Position numbers and translations under genes: made by a program. Under the pieces are notes generated by a model. It was not told the origin of the DNA. It saw only the letters and a program-made list of their open reading frames with translations, and did not search any database. Positions 33,666-42,767 of a stretch of DNA of 64,000 nt are shown one piece after another. How positions within the stretch are numbered: position 1 is the first letter of the stretch; every line of letters starts with the position of its first letter. The stretch is from Oceanicola granulosus HTCC2516 (GTDB lineage: Bacteria > Pseudomonadota > Alphaproteobacteria > Rhodobacterales > Rhodobacteraceae), in contig NZ_CH724107.1 in the NCBI RefSeq assembly GCF_000153305.1, forward strand, positions 136,871 to 200,870. Direction: 5' to 3'.

Positions 33666-34562
33666 ATGTTCTTCGACGCCGCCCTGATCGAATCCATCCC
33701 CCGGCTGTTCACGCCGGTCCTGCTGGCCGCCATCGGAAGCGCCCTGTGCGACCGGGCGAACGTGTTCAACATCGCGCTCGAGGGCATGATGCTGATCGGC
33801 GCCTTCGCCGCGGTCGTGGGCACCTTCTACACCGGCAACGCCCTGGCGGGGCTGGGGCTTGCCATCGTCTCCGGCGCCCTGTCGGGGCTGGTCTTCGCCT
33901 ATTTCGGCGTGACCCGCGGCGGCGACCACATCATCGTCAGCATCGGCTTCAACGTGCTGGCCATCGGCCTCACCGCCTTCCTGCTGGGGCGGATCTTCGG
34001 GGTCTCGGGCCAGTTCGACGACCCGGCCATCGTGCAGCTGCCCCGGATCCACCTCGGCCCGGTCGCCGACATCCCGCTGATCGGTCCGTTCGTGTCGGGG
34101 CAGTCGATCCTCGTCTGGCTCGCGATCTTCCTCGTCGTCGCCGTCACCTGGCTCCTGAAGAACCACAAGTACGGCCTGCGGCTGCGGGCGGCGGGGCAGA
34201 ACGCGGCGGCGATGCGCACCGTCGGGGTGTCGCCGGAGCGGGTCAAGACGGCCGCCGTGATCGCCTGCGGCGTGCTCTGCGCCATGGGCGGGGCGCAGCT
34301 TTCGATCTCCAACGTGACGCTGTTCACCGAGGGCATGAGCGCGGGGCGCGGCTGGATCGCGCTCGTCATCATGATGATGTGCAGCGCGCGCCTGCCCTGG
34401 ATCCTGCCCACCGCCATCCTGTTCGGCCTCGTCGACGCCTTCGGCTTCCGGATGCAGGGCCTCGGCCTGCCGCAGCAGCTCACCGAGAGCATGCCCTACG
34501 TGCTGGCGATCGTCGTGCTGATGCTCGTCTTCCGGAAGCGGACCGCCCGATATGCCCGCTAG
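33666..34562 (+). CDS. Nucleoside ABC transporter permease 2
   Basis: A 298-residue permease, partner of the preceding one (NupQ/YufQ type). NVFNIALEGMMLIGAFAAV near residue 30-48 is the family motif. Eight or more hydrophobic segments. Begins 3 bp after permease 1 and overlaps the regulator gene by 11 bp. Confidence 0.92.
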   Translation: MFFDAALIESIPRLFTPVLLAAIGSALCDRANVFNIALEGMMLIGAFAAVVGTFYTGNALAGLGLAIVSGALSGLVFAYFGVTRGGDHIIVSIGFNVLAIGLTAFLLGRIFGVSGQFDDPAIVQLPRIHLGPVADIPLIGPFVSGQSILVWLAIFLVVAVTWLLKNHKYGLRLRAAGQNAAAMRTVGVSPERVKTAAVIACGVLCAMGGAQLSISNVTLFTEGMSAGRGWIALVIMMMCSARLPWILPTAILFGLVDAFGFRMQGLGLPQQLTESMPYVLAIVVLMLVFRKRTARYAR

Positions 34563-35526
34563 CGGCCGCCGGGCCCGCGGCGAGGTGCAGTCGCGCACCG
34601 AGCAGCAGATCATCGAGGCGGCGTGGTGCTACTTCAAGGACGACATGAGCCAGGCCGACATCGCCGCCCGCCTCGGCCTGTCGCGCAGCACGGTGGTCAA
34701 TTACCTCGCGTTGGCGCGGGCGCGGGGCTACGTGCGGGTGTCGCTGCATCCCGAGATCTTCCGCCAGCGCGAGATCGCCGAGGAGCTGAAGCGCAAGTTT
34801 GCCCTGAAGGACGCGCTCGTGGTCCCCGGCCAGCCCGACGATCCCGCCGCCGACCTGCTGCGGGTGGCGCGCGCCGCCGCCGACTGGCTGCCGGAGCTGC
34901 TGACCGCCGGCGACCGGCTCGGCGTGTCCTGGGGCGAGACGGTCTACCACATCTCCACCGAGGTCGAGGCCATCGCCATCCCCGGGCTCGACATCGTGCA
35001 GCTCGTCGGCTCGCGCGCGACGCCGCTGGGCTTCGCCGCCGAGACCTGCTCGGCCAACCTCGCCACCGCCTTCTCGGCCAATTGCATCAACCTCCACGCC
35101 CCGCTCCTGGTCCAGAGCAGCGACCTCGCCGAGATGCTGCGCCGCGAGCCGGTCATCGCCGCCCAGCTCGACGCGATCCGCACCTGCAACAAGGTGCTGT
35201 TCGCCGCCGGCTCCGTCGGCTCCGACAGCCACGTCGTCCGCAGCGGCGTCGTCAGCGAGGCGACGCTGGCGGCCTACCAGGCCCGGGGCGCGGCGGCGGT
35301 GATCTGCGGCCGCTTCATCGACCGCGACGGCAACCCGATCCCCGGCGAGATCGACGCCCGCATCATCGGCACCACCATCGACGAGATGCGCGGCAAGGAG
35401 CTGGGCCTCCTCGCCGCGGCCGGGGCGGACAAGACCGAGCCCACGCGCGCCGCGCTCCGCGCCGGCTTCACGACGCACCTCGTCACCTGCTCGGAGATCG
35501 CCGCCGGGCTGCTCGCCGATGACTGA
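34552..35526 (+). CDS. deoR-like: SorC/DeoR-type sugar-phosphate-responsive regulator
   Basis: A 324-residue regulator. N-terminal helix-turn-helix at about residues 32-55 (MSQADIAARLGLSRSTVVNYLALARARG); the rest is the SorC sugar-binding domain with GDRLGVSWGETV near 120 and AGSVGSDSHVV near 220. The architecture is that of Bacillus subtilis DeoR, which senses deoxyribose 5-phosphate and controls nucleoside catabolism, so a pentose phosphate inducer made by the module is likely. It overlaps the permease gene by 11 bp and the molybdoenzyme gene by 8 bp, so it is made with the transporter. Confidence 0.88.
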   Translation: MPASGRRARGEVQSRTEQQIIEAAWCYFKDDMSQADIAARLGLSRSTVVNYLALARARGYVRVSLHPEIFRQREIAEELKRKFALKDALVVPGQPDDPAADLLRVARAAADWLPELLTAGDRLGVSWGETVYHISTEVEAIAIPGLDIVQLVGSRATPLGFAAETCSANLATAFSANCINLHAPLLVQSSDLAEMLRREPVIAAQLDAIRTCNKVLFAAGSVGSDSHVVRSGVVSEATLAAYQARGAAAVICGRFIDRDGNPIPGEIDARIIGTTIDEMRGKELGLLAAAGADKTEPTRAALRAGFTTHLVTCSEIAAGLLADD

Positions 35527-37813
35527 CCACACCAAGACCGATGGGAACCGCCCGATGGACAAGACGGACCTGCCCCTGACCGCGATGCACTGGGGCACCT
35601 ACCGGGCCGAAAGCGACGGCAAGACCCTGCGCGCCCTGCACCCGTTCGAGGAAGACGTCGATCCCTCGAACATCGGGCAGGGCTTCTTCGGCGTGCTCGA
35701 CGGCCCGACGCGGGTCACCGCGCCGATGGTACGCAAGGGCTGGCTGGAGGACCCGGATGGGCGCAACCGCGACAGGCGCGGCTCCGACGCGTTCGTCGCG
35801 GTGAGCTGGGACGAGGTCGAGGGCCTGATCGCCGACGAGCTGACCCGCGTGCGCCGCGACTTCGGCAACGAGGCGATCTACGCCGGCTCCTACGGCTGGG
35901 CCAGCGCCGGGCGCTTCCACCACGCGCAGGGCCACCTGCGGCGGTTCCTGAACCTGAACGGCGGCTTCACCCGCTCGGTCAACACCTACAGCCTCGCCGC
36001 CGGCGAGGTGATCTGCGAGCACGTGATCGGCGGCTTCTGGGTCGCCGCGGCCGACACCACCGACTGGCAGAGCATCGTCGAGCACACCGAGCTGTTCGTC
36101 GCCTTCGGCGGCCTGCCGCTGCGCAACGGCCAGATCTCCCAGGGCGGCACCGGCCGGCACCGCCAGCGCGAGGCGATGCTCAACGCCCGCGCCAACGGGG
36201 TGGAGTTCGTGTCGATCTCGCCCCTGCGCGACGACGCCATCGACGCCCTCTCCGCCCAGTGGATCGCGCCGCGGCCCTCGAGCGACGTGGCGATGATCCT
36301 CGCCCTCTGCCACTGCCTGCTCGACGAGGGGCTGCACGACGCCGACTTCCTCGCCAGGTACACCGTCGGCTTCGAACGCTTCGCCGACTACCTGACGGGC
36401 AAGACCGACGGCGTCGCCAAGACCGCCGCCTGGGCCGCCGCCATCTGCGAGGTCGAGGCCTCGGCGATCGTCGACCTGGCGCGGCGGATGCACCGGCAGC
36501 GGACGATGATCTCGGCGAGCTGGTCGCTCACCCGGCAGGACCACGGCGAGCAGCCCTTCTGGGCGACGATCACCCTGGCGGCGATGCTGGGCCAGATCGG
36601 CCTGCCGGGCGGCGGCTTCGGGCTCGGCTATTCGGCGGTCAACTCGATGGGCCTCGAGAACCGCAGCCTCGCCCACGCGGCGATGCCGCAGGGGACCAAC
36701 CCGGTCGAGACCTACATCCCCGTCGCCCGCATCAGCGACATGCTCGAGAACCCGGGCGCGGAGTACGCGTACAACGGCCGCACCCTCACCTATCCCGACA
36801 CCCGGATGATCTGGTGGGCCGGCGGCAACCCCTTCCACCACCACCAGGATCTCAACCGCCTGCGGCAGGCCTGGACGGCGCCCGACACGGTCATCGTCAA
36901 CGACTGGTGCTGGACCGCCACCGCGCGACATGCCGACATCGTGCTGCCCTGCACCAACCCGCTCGAGCGCCGCGACGTCAGCATGGGCGGCCGCGACCCC
37001 TACATCGTCGCCATGGAAGCCGTCTCCGCCCCGCCGCCGCTGGCACGCGACGATTACGAGATCTTCCGCGGCCTCGCCCGCCGGATGGGGCAGGAAGAGG
37101 CCTTCACCGAGGGCCGGGACGCCGAGGCGTGGCAGCGCCACCTCTACGCGCTGAGCTGCCAGCGCGCCGCGGGCGAGGGCGTGACGCTGCCCGACTACGA
37201 CACCCTGCGCGAGCGGCGCTGGCACAAGGTCGAGGCGCCGGCCGAGCCCAACGTGATGTTCCAGCGCTTCCGCGCCGATCCCGAGGCCCACCCGATCCCG
37301 ACCCGGAGCGGCAAGATCGAGATCTGGTCCGCCGAGATCGCCGGCTTCGGCTACGACGACTGCCCCGGTCACGTGACCTGGATGGAGCCCTACGAGTGGC
37401 TCGGCGACGCCGCGGCGGACGAGCTGCACCTGATCTCCAACCAGCCCCACACCAAGCTGCACTCCCAGCTCGACCAGGGCCCGGTCAGCCAGGGCGCGAA
37501 GCGGGGCGGCCTGGAGCGCGTGCGGCTCAACCCCGCCGACGCCGCCGCGCGCGACATCTCCGAGGGCGACGCGGTGGAGCTCTTCAACGCCCGCGGCGCG
37601 TGCCTCGCCCGCGTGGTCCTCGACGACGCCCTGCGGCGCGGGGTCGTGCAGATGGCGACCGGCGCGTGGTTCAAGCCGTCGCCGGAGCGGCCCGAGCTAT
37701 GCCTGAACGGCAACCCCAACGTGCTGACGGCCGACCGGGGCACGTCGAAGCTGGCACAGGGCCCGACGGCGCACACCTGCCTGGTGAGGATCCGGAAGAC
37801 GGCGCAGCGCTGA
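35519..37813 (+). CDS. bisC: BisC/DMSO-reductase-family molybdoenzyme (S- or N-oxide reductase)
   Basis: A 764-residue protein, the length of biotin sulfoxide reductase BisC. No Tat signal and no N-terminal Fe-S cysteine motif, so a cytoplasmic single-cofactor enzyme is expected. AGSYGWASAGRFHH near residues 122-135 holds Ser129, the probable molybdenum ligand, as in DMSO/TMAO reductases. Further family blocks are WWAGGNPFHHHQDLNRL near 425 and SNQPHTKLHSQLDQGP near 640. Such enzymes reduce methionine and biotin sulfoxides or adenosine N-oxide. Its translation is coupled to the nucleoside regulator, which suggests that an oxidised nucleoside is the substrate. A second start at 35555 is possible. 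Confidence 0.87.
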   Translation: MTDHTKTDGNRPMDKTDLPLTAMHWGTYRAESDGKTLRALHPFEEDVDPSNIGQGFFGVLDGPTRVTAPMVRKGWLEDPDGRNRDRRGSDAFVAVSWDEVEGLIADELTRVRRDFGNEAIYAGSYGWASAGRFHHAQGHLRRFLNLNGGFTRSVNTYSLAAGEVICEHVIGGFWVAAADTTDWQSIVEHTELFVAFGGLPLRNGQISQGGTGRHRQREAMLNARANGVEFVSISPLRDDAIDALSAQWIAPRPSSDVAMILALCHCLLDEGLHDADFLARYTVGFERFADYLTGKTDGVAKTAAWAAAICEVEASAIVDLARRMHRQRTMISASWSLTRQDHGEQPFWATITLAAMLGQIGLPGGGFGLGYSAVNSMGLENRSLAHAAMPQGTNPVETYIPVARISDMLENPGAEYAYNGRTLTYPDTRMIWWAGGNPFHHHQDLNRLRQAWTAPDTVIVNDWCWTATARHADIVLPCTNPLERRDVSMGGRDPYIVAMEAVSAPPPLARDDYEIFRGLARRMGQEEAFTEGRDAEAWQRHLYALSCQRAAGEGVTLPDYDTLRERRWHKVEAPAEPNVMFQRFRADPEAHPIPTRSGKIEIWSAEIAGFGYDDCPGHVTWMEPYEWLGDAAADELHLISNQPHTKLHSQLDQGPVSQGAKRGGLERVRLNPADAAARDISEGDAVELFNARGACLARVVLDDALRRGVVQMATGAWFKPSPERPELCLNGNPNVLTADRGTSKLAQGPTAHTCLVRIRKTAQR

Positions 37814-37835
37814 AAACGCGCGGGCGCGGGCGGCA

Positions 37836-37872
37836 TTGACGCTTTGCCTCGTTATCATGCTAATGAGATAAC
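37836..37872 (+). promoter_or_regulatory. Promoter with second operator type, site A
   Basis: TTGACG (37836-37841), 17-bp spacer, GCTAAT (37859-37864), upstream of the MlrC gene. The operator GTTATC-N10-GATAAC spans 37851-37872 and covers the spacer end, the -10 and the likely transcription start, so binding should repress. Related sites are at 43960 and 51979. Confidence 0.65.
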
Positions 37873-37916
37873 CAAAGCGGTCCCACACTGGGGCCCTCGT
37901 GCGAGGTTGTCCCTGT

Positions 37917-39431
37917 ATGCCCACCGTTCTCGTCGCCGGCCTGTTCCACGAAACCCACAGCTTCCTCGCCGCCCGCACCGGGCTCGACGCCTTCGAGCGC
38001 TCGGTGCTTGTCGAGGGGCCGGAGCTGATCGCGCGGCTGGCGGGCAACGGCTCGCCGATGGACGGCGCGCTGAGCGTGGCGCAGGCGCGCGGCTGGAAGG
38101 TGATCCCGTCGATCCACATGGCCGCCGATCCCGCCGGGCTGGTCGAGGCGGCGGCGGTGGCGCGCTTCGACGACCGCTTCTTCGCCGACCTCGCGGCCCG
38201 TGCGGGGGCGCTCGACGGCATCTGCCTGATCCTGCACGGCGCGATGGTCAGCGAGGACCGCGACGACGTCGAGGGTGTCCTGCTGGCGCGGCTGCGCGCC
38301 GAACTGCGGCAGGCGGGGCGGGGCGACGTGCCGGTGGTGGCGGTGCTCGACCTCCACGCCAACGTCTCGCGCGGGATGGTCGAGAACGCCACCGCCCTCG
38401 TCGCCTACCGCGAGAACCCCCACGCCGACGCGCGCGACACGGCGGTGCGCGCCGCCGAACTGCTCGACGAACTGATGCGCGCGCCCACCAAGCTGCGCGG
38501 CCTGCACCGCCCGACGCCCCACGTGCTGCCCCCCACCGGCGTCGGCTCGGCCTCGTCGCCGATGCGCGAGGTGCTGGCGGCGGCGCGCGAGATCGAGGCG
38601 ACGGACCCGGACGTGCGCGTCGTCAACGTCATGGCGGGCTACGCCTACGCCGACATCGCCGATTGCGGGTTCAGCCTGAACCTCTTCACCACCGGCGATG
38701 CGGCGCGGGGCGAGCGCCACCTCGACACCCTGGAGGGCGTCCTCGAGGCGCACCTCGCGGCGGGCTACCCGCAGGAGGAGACGCTCGACGCGGTGCTCGC
38801 CCGCGTCGACGCGCTGCCGCCGGGGGAGGGGCCGGTGCTGCTGGTCGAGGCGGCCGACAACATCGGCGGCGGCGCGCCGGGCGACGCCACCGACATCCTC
38901 GGCCCGCTGCTCGCCACCGGCCGCACCGGCATCGTCGCCGCCCTCGCCGACCCGGAGGCCGTCGCCGAGTGCAAGGCGGCGGGGCAGGGGGCGCGGGTGC
39001 GGCTGGCGGTCGGCGGCAAGACCGATGGCCACCACGGCGCTCCCGTCGAGATCGAGGGCGAGGTGGTGCACCTGAGCGACGGGGTGTTCGAGCTCGAGAA
39101 CCCGCACTCCCACCTCGCCTCGATGCGCGGCACCCGCATCGAGATGGGCGACAGCGCGGTGGTGCGCACGGGCCAGGCCGAGATCCTGCTGACCACCTAC
39201 AAGACCGCGCCGATGGACCTCGGCCACCTCCATTCCCAGGGCATCCGCCCCGAGGAGGCCGACCTCGTCATCGTCAAGGCCGCCGTCTCGCACCGCGCCG
39301 CCTACGACCCGATCGCGCGCGCCTCCTTCAACGTCGACAGCGCCGGGCTCTGCACCAGCAACCTCACCCGGCTCCCCTATCGCAAGCTCGCGGGCAAGCG
39401 CATCGCCCTCGACGGCAGCCGGGCGGGGTAG
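37917..39431 (+). CDS. mlrC-like: M81/MlrC-family metallohydrolase
   Basis: A 504-residue cytoplasmic protein of the microcystinase C (DUF1485/M81) family. GLFHETHSF at residues 8-16, ILHGAMVSEDRDDVEG near 108, VLDLHANVS near 142 and VEAADNIGGGAPGDATDIL near 312-330 are family blocks with the likely zinc ligands. Family members are annotated as peptidases, but many stand in amino-acid or sugar-acid catabolic clusters and their true substrates are unknown. ATG at 37917 is preceded by GAGG. First gene of a rightward operon with sialidase-like and carrier genes. Confidence 0.87.
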   Translation: MPTVLVAGLFHETHSFLAARTGLDAFERSVLVEGPELIARLAGNGSPMDGALSVAQARGWKVIPSIHMAADPAGLVEAAAVARFDDRFFADLAARAGALDGICLILHGAMVSEDRDDVEGVLLARLRAELRQAGRGDVPVVAVLDLHANVSRGMVENATALVAYRENPHADARDTAVRAAELLDELMRAPTKLRGLHRPTPHVLPPTGVGSASSPMREVLAAAREIEATDPDVRVVNVMAGYAYADIADCGFSLNLFTTGDAARGERHLDTLEGVLEAHLAAGYPQEETLDAVLARVDALPPGEGPVLLVEAADNIGGGAPGDATDILGPLLATGRTGIVAALADPEAVAECKAAGQGARVRLAVGGKTDGHHGAPVEIEGEVVHLSDGVFELENPHSHLASMRGTRIEMGDSAVVRTGQAEILLTTYKTAPMDLGHLHSQGIRPEEADLVIVKAAVSHRAAYDPIARASFNVDSAGLCTSNLTRLPYRKLAGKRIALDGSRAG

Positions 39432-39435
39432 GCCG

Positions 39436-40530
39436 ATGGCGCTCACGGCGGGCGAGAGCGGCACGATCTACGCCAACCCGGCGCCGCTCCTGGTCAGCCG
39501 GCAGGCCGCGTTCCCCGGCCTCGTGGCGCTGCCCGGCGGCGACATCCTCGCGATGTTCTCCATCGGCCAGGCCTTCGACGCCGCCGACATGCGCGCCCAT
39601 GTCTGCCGCAGCCGCGACGGCGGGCGCAGCTGGTCGGAGCCGGTGCGGATGCACGCCGCCGAGCGGGCGGAGTCCGAGAGCTTCAAGCCGGTGCTGCTGC
39701 CCGACGGGCGGCTGCTGGCGACGGGCTACGTCTTCGAACGCCCCGACGACCTCACCCCCATCGCCGACCCGGTGACGCAGGAGCTGCTGCCCATGCGCAA
39801 CCGCGCCGCCATCTCGCACGACGGCGGCCACACCTGGTCGGAGCCGCACGCCTTCTCCGTCGACGGCGCCGCGCTCGAGCTCTCCGGCCCGGCCATCGCG
39901 CTCGACGACGGCACGCTCCTCGCGGCGGGCGCGCCGTTCCACCTGCGCCCCGAAGGGCAGGAGGGCTGGCTGATCGAGAGCCGCGACGGCGGCACGAGCT
40001 GGTCGCGCCGGTCGGTGTTCTTCGCCGGCGGGCATGTCGCGCCGTGGGAATGCCGGCTCTGCCGCATGGGCGACGGGCGCATCGCGGTGCAGGTCTGGGC
40101 CTACGACCTCGCCGCGCAGGCCAACCTCGACGTCCAGCTGTGCCTCTCCGACGACGACGGCCACAGCTTCGCGCCGCCGCTCGCCACCGGCATCCGCGCG
40201 CAGGCGTCGAACCTGATGTCGCTCACGCACGACCGCCTCCTCGCCATCCACGCCCATCGCGAGGCCCCGGCGGGGCTGGTGCTGCGCGAGATGCGCGCCG
40301 GCGCGGGCGCGGACGCGGTCGAGGTGCTCTCCGAACTGGCGCTGTTCGGCGGCGCGGACCGGGCGGCGCACAGCGGCGGCGGCATCGTCGGCCAGTTCGC
40401 CAGCCTGCGCTTCGGCCAGCCGGGCCTGCTGCGGCTGTCGCCCCGCGAGGCGCTCGCCTGCTGCTGGATGGTCGAGGACGGCCAGCACGTCATCAAGAGC
40501 TGGCCCATCGGCCTGCCGGAGCCGGGATGA
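39436..40530 (+). CDS. BNR-repeat sialidase-like protein
   Basis: A 364-residue six-bladed propeller protein with clear Asp boxes: SRDGGRSW (59-66), SHDGGHTW (127-134), SRDGGTSW (182-189) and a weaker SDDDGHSF near 238. No signal peptide, so it would act in the cytoplasm on an imported substrate. Sialidases release terminal sialic acids; some BNR proteins are trans-sialidases or act on unrelated glycosides. Neighbouring NagA and NanA-like lyase support an amino-sugar or sialic-acid-like substrate. It begins 4 bp after mlrC and shares an ATGA overlap with the carrier gene. Confidence 0.85.
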   Translation: MALTAGESGTIYANPAPLLVSRQAAFPGLVALPGGDILAMFSIGQAFDAADMRAHVCRSRDGGRSWSEPVRMHAAERAESESFKPVLLPDGRLLATGYVFERPDDLTPIADPVTQELLPMRNRAAISHDGGHTWSEPHAFSVDGAALELSGPAIALDDGTLLAAGAPFHLRPEGQEGWLIESRDGGTSWSRRSVFFAGGHVAPWECRLCRMGDGRIAVQVWAYDLAAQANLDVQLCLSDDDGHSFAPPLATGIRAQASNLMSLTHDRLLAIHAHREAPAGLVLREMRAGAGADAVEVLSELALFGGADRAAHSGGGIVGQFASLRFGQPGLLRLSPREALACCWMVEDGQHVIKSWPIGLPEPG

Positions 40531-42767
40531 GCGGCGCGGAGGGGCCGGCGCGGGCGCAGAGCGACTACGACAAGCTGCGCCGGCTGCCCTTCTTCTACCT
40601 CTCGACGCTGCTGACGGGCACGGCGGTGATCTGCACCATCGGCGCGCCGATGGCGATGTTCGCCGCCGAGCTGGGGCTGGCGGAAGACCGGATCGGCCTG
40701 CTGGCGGGGATGATGCCCGCCTTCCAGGCGCTCGGCGTGCTGACGCTGCCGATGATCACCCGCTTCGGCAGCCGCCGCATGGCCGGCACCGCGCTCGCCG
40801 CGCGCTATCTGTTCCTGACGCTGTTCTTCGCCGCGCCGCTCTTCGCCGCCCGCCCCGACACCGCCTTCGCCATCCTCGCCGTCGCGATGCTGGGCTTCGC
40901 GATCTGCCGCAGCCTCGCCGAGGCGGCGCTGGTGCCGTGGAGCCAGGAGTTCATGCCCCGCGCCGTGCGCGGGCGGATCGCGGGGCGGATGGCGCTGGTC
41001 TACCTGCCGGTGGCGCTGATCGTGTCGTGGGCGACGCGGATGTGGCTCGACGCGAGCGAGGGGCTGACGCGGTTCTACCCGATCTTCGGCGTCGGCATCG
41101 CGGTGGGCATCGCCGGTGCGCTGATGCTGTTCGGCCTGCGCGGCGGCGCGCCGGCCCCCGTCGCCGCCCGGACGCGCGGCTACCGCGACTTCGGCGAGCC
41201 GCTGCGCGATCGCAACTACGTCGTCTTCCTCGTCGCCTCGGCGCTGCAGAACCTGGTGATGACGGCCATCGCGCTGTTCCTGCTGCTCTATTTCCGCCAG
41301 CGCGTCGGCCTCAGCTCGGGCACGCTGGTGTTCATGGCCGCCTTCATCCCCGTCGGCGCGGCGGCGGGGACGCTCGCGGCGGGCTGGTTCGTCGACCGCT
41401 ACGGCACCCGCGCGATCCGCGTCGCGCTGCAGGCGGGGCAGGTGGCGCTGCTGGTGGCGCTGGCGCTCGCGGGCGGGCGGTTCGGGCCGATGGTGCCGCT
41501 CGTGGCGGCGGTGTTCTTCGCCGTCGGCTTCCTGTTTCAGTCCTCCATCGCCGTCGCCAACGTCTACATGCTCAACGTCGTGCCGCCGTCCTCGAAGGAG
41601 AGCTACACCGTGCTGCACTACGCGGTCGACGGCGTGGTCGCCGGCGTCGTCACCTTCGCCGCCGGCTTCCTGCTCACCTGGATCGGCCCGCGCCGGATCG
41701 AGGCGCTGGGCCTGACCTTCGGCAACTTCGAGGCACTGTTCCTGCTCGCGGCGCTGGTGACGCTCGTCTCCGCCTGGTGCTTCGCGACGTTGCGCGAGGA
41801 CGGGGCGACGACGGTGCGCGACTTCGTCGGCCACTTCGCCACCGGCAGCCCGCTGCGCGCGCTCTGGGGGATCAACCGCTACGAGCGGCGCACCTCCGAG
41901 CAGCGGCGGCGCGAGCTGGCCTTCGGCTTCGGCTTCAGCGGCAGCCTGCTGGCCAAGGAAGAGCTGATCGAGGCGGTGCGCGATCCGAGCTTCGACGTGC
42001 GCCACGAGGCGGTGCGCGCGCTCGGGCGGCTTGGCGCGCATCCCGACGTGGTGCGGGCGCTGCGCGGGCTGCTCGAGGGCGACAGCCCCGCCGAGCTGCG
42101 CTACGCCGCGATCGAGGCGCTCGGCCGGCTGCCCGCGCCCGACTGCGCCCCGCTGATCGCGGCGGCGCTCGAGGATGCCTCGCCGCTGATGCGCGCCCGC
42201 GCCCTGCGCAGCCTGGGCGATCTGCGCCACGTCGAAAGCCTGCCGCGGATGCGCGCGATGCTGGCGAGCGATCCCGCGCCCGACTGCCGCCTCGCCGCCG
42301 CCTCGGCGCTGGGCAAGCTCGGCGACGGCGATAGCGTCGCGGCGCTGATGGATCTCTGCCTCGGCGCGCCCGGCGGCCCGCCGCTCGACGAGGGCCGGGC
42401 CAAGGTGGTGCTGCTGGCGGTCGCCAAGATCCTGCGCTGCGAGAAGGCGTTCGCGCAGATCCTGCGGCTCGAGGAGCGGGGCCGGGGCGTCGCGCTCGCG
42501 GGCCAGTTCCTGCGCCTCTCCCACGCGGTGCGCGCGCTTCCGGGCGGCGAGGCGCAGGCGAAGCGGCTGGCGCGCTTCGCCGCCGACGAAGACGTCGCCG
42601 ACCCGGCCGCCGCGCGCGCCTGCCTGCTCGATCTGCGCCCGCTGCTCGCCCGGTCCGCCGACGCGGCGCTGCTCGCCGTCCTCGACCGCGCCGCCCACGC
42701 GCCCGCGCCGCAGCCCGCCCTGGTGGTGCTGCTGCTCGTCGCCGTCCAGCGCCACCTGAGGCCCTAA
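40527..42767 (+). CDS. MFS transporter fused to C-terminal HEAT repeats
   Basis: A 746-residue fusion. Residues 1-425 form a 12-helix major facilitator (MFS) carrier with the loop DRYGTRAIR near 290. After a charged linker (RYERRTSEQRRRE, 451-463), residues about 475-740 consist of alpha-helical repeats of the HEAT/PBS-lyase type, for example DPSFDVRHEAVRALGRLG at 486-503 and ELRYAAIEALGRL at 523-535, then several more. The repeat region would be cytosolic and could bind a partner or a sister protein. MFS-HEAT fusions are rare. Its stop codon overlaps nagA tail to tail by 4 bp. Confidence 0.88.
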   Translation: MSGAEGPARAQSDYDKLRRLPFFYLSTLLTGTAVICTIGAPMAMFAAELGLAEDRIGLLAGMMPAFQALGVLTLPMITRFGSRRMAGTALAARYLFLTLFFAAPLFAARPDTAFAILAVAMLGFAICRSLAEAALVPWSQEFMPRAVRGRIAGRMALVYLPVALIVSWATRMWLDASEGLTRFYPIFGVGIAVGIAGALMLFGLRGGAPAPVAARTRGYRDFGEPLRDRNYVVFLVASALQNLVMTAIALFLLLYFRQRVGLSSGTLVFMAAFIPVGAAAGTLAAGWFVDRYGTRAIRVALQAGQVALLVALALAGGRFGPMVPLVAAVFFAVGFLFQSSIAVANVYMLNVVPPSSKESYTVLHYAVDGVVAGVVTFAAGFLLTWIGPRRIEALGLTFGNFEALFLLAALVTLVSAWCFATLREDGATTVRDFVGHFATGSPLRALWGINRYERRTSEQRRRELAFGFGFSGSLLAKEELIEAVRDPSFDVRHEAVRALGRLGAHPDVVRALRGLLEGDSPAELRYAAIEALGRLPAPDCAPLIAAALEDASPLMRARALRSLGDLRHVESLPRMRAMLASDPAPDCRLAAASALGKLGDGDSVAALMDLCLGAPGGPPLDEGRAKVVLLAVAKILRCEKAFAQILRLEERGRGVALAGQFLRLSHAVRALPGGEAQAKRLARFAADEDVADPAAARACLLDLRPLLARSADAALLAVLDRAAHAPAPQPALVVLLLVAVQRHLRP

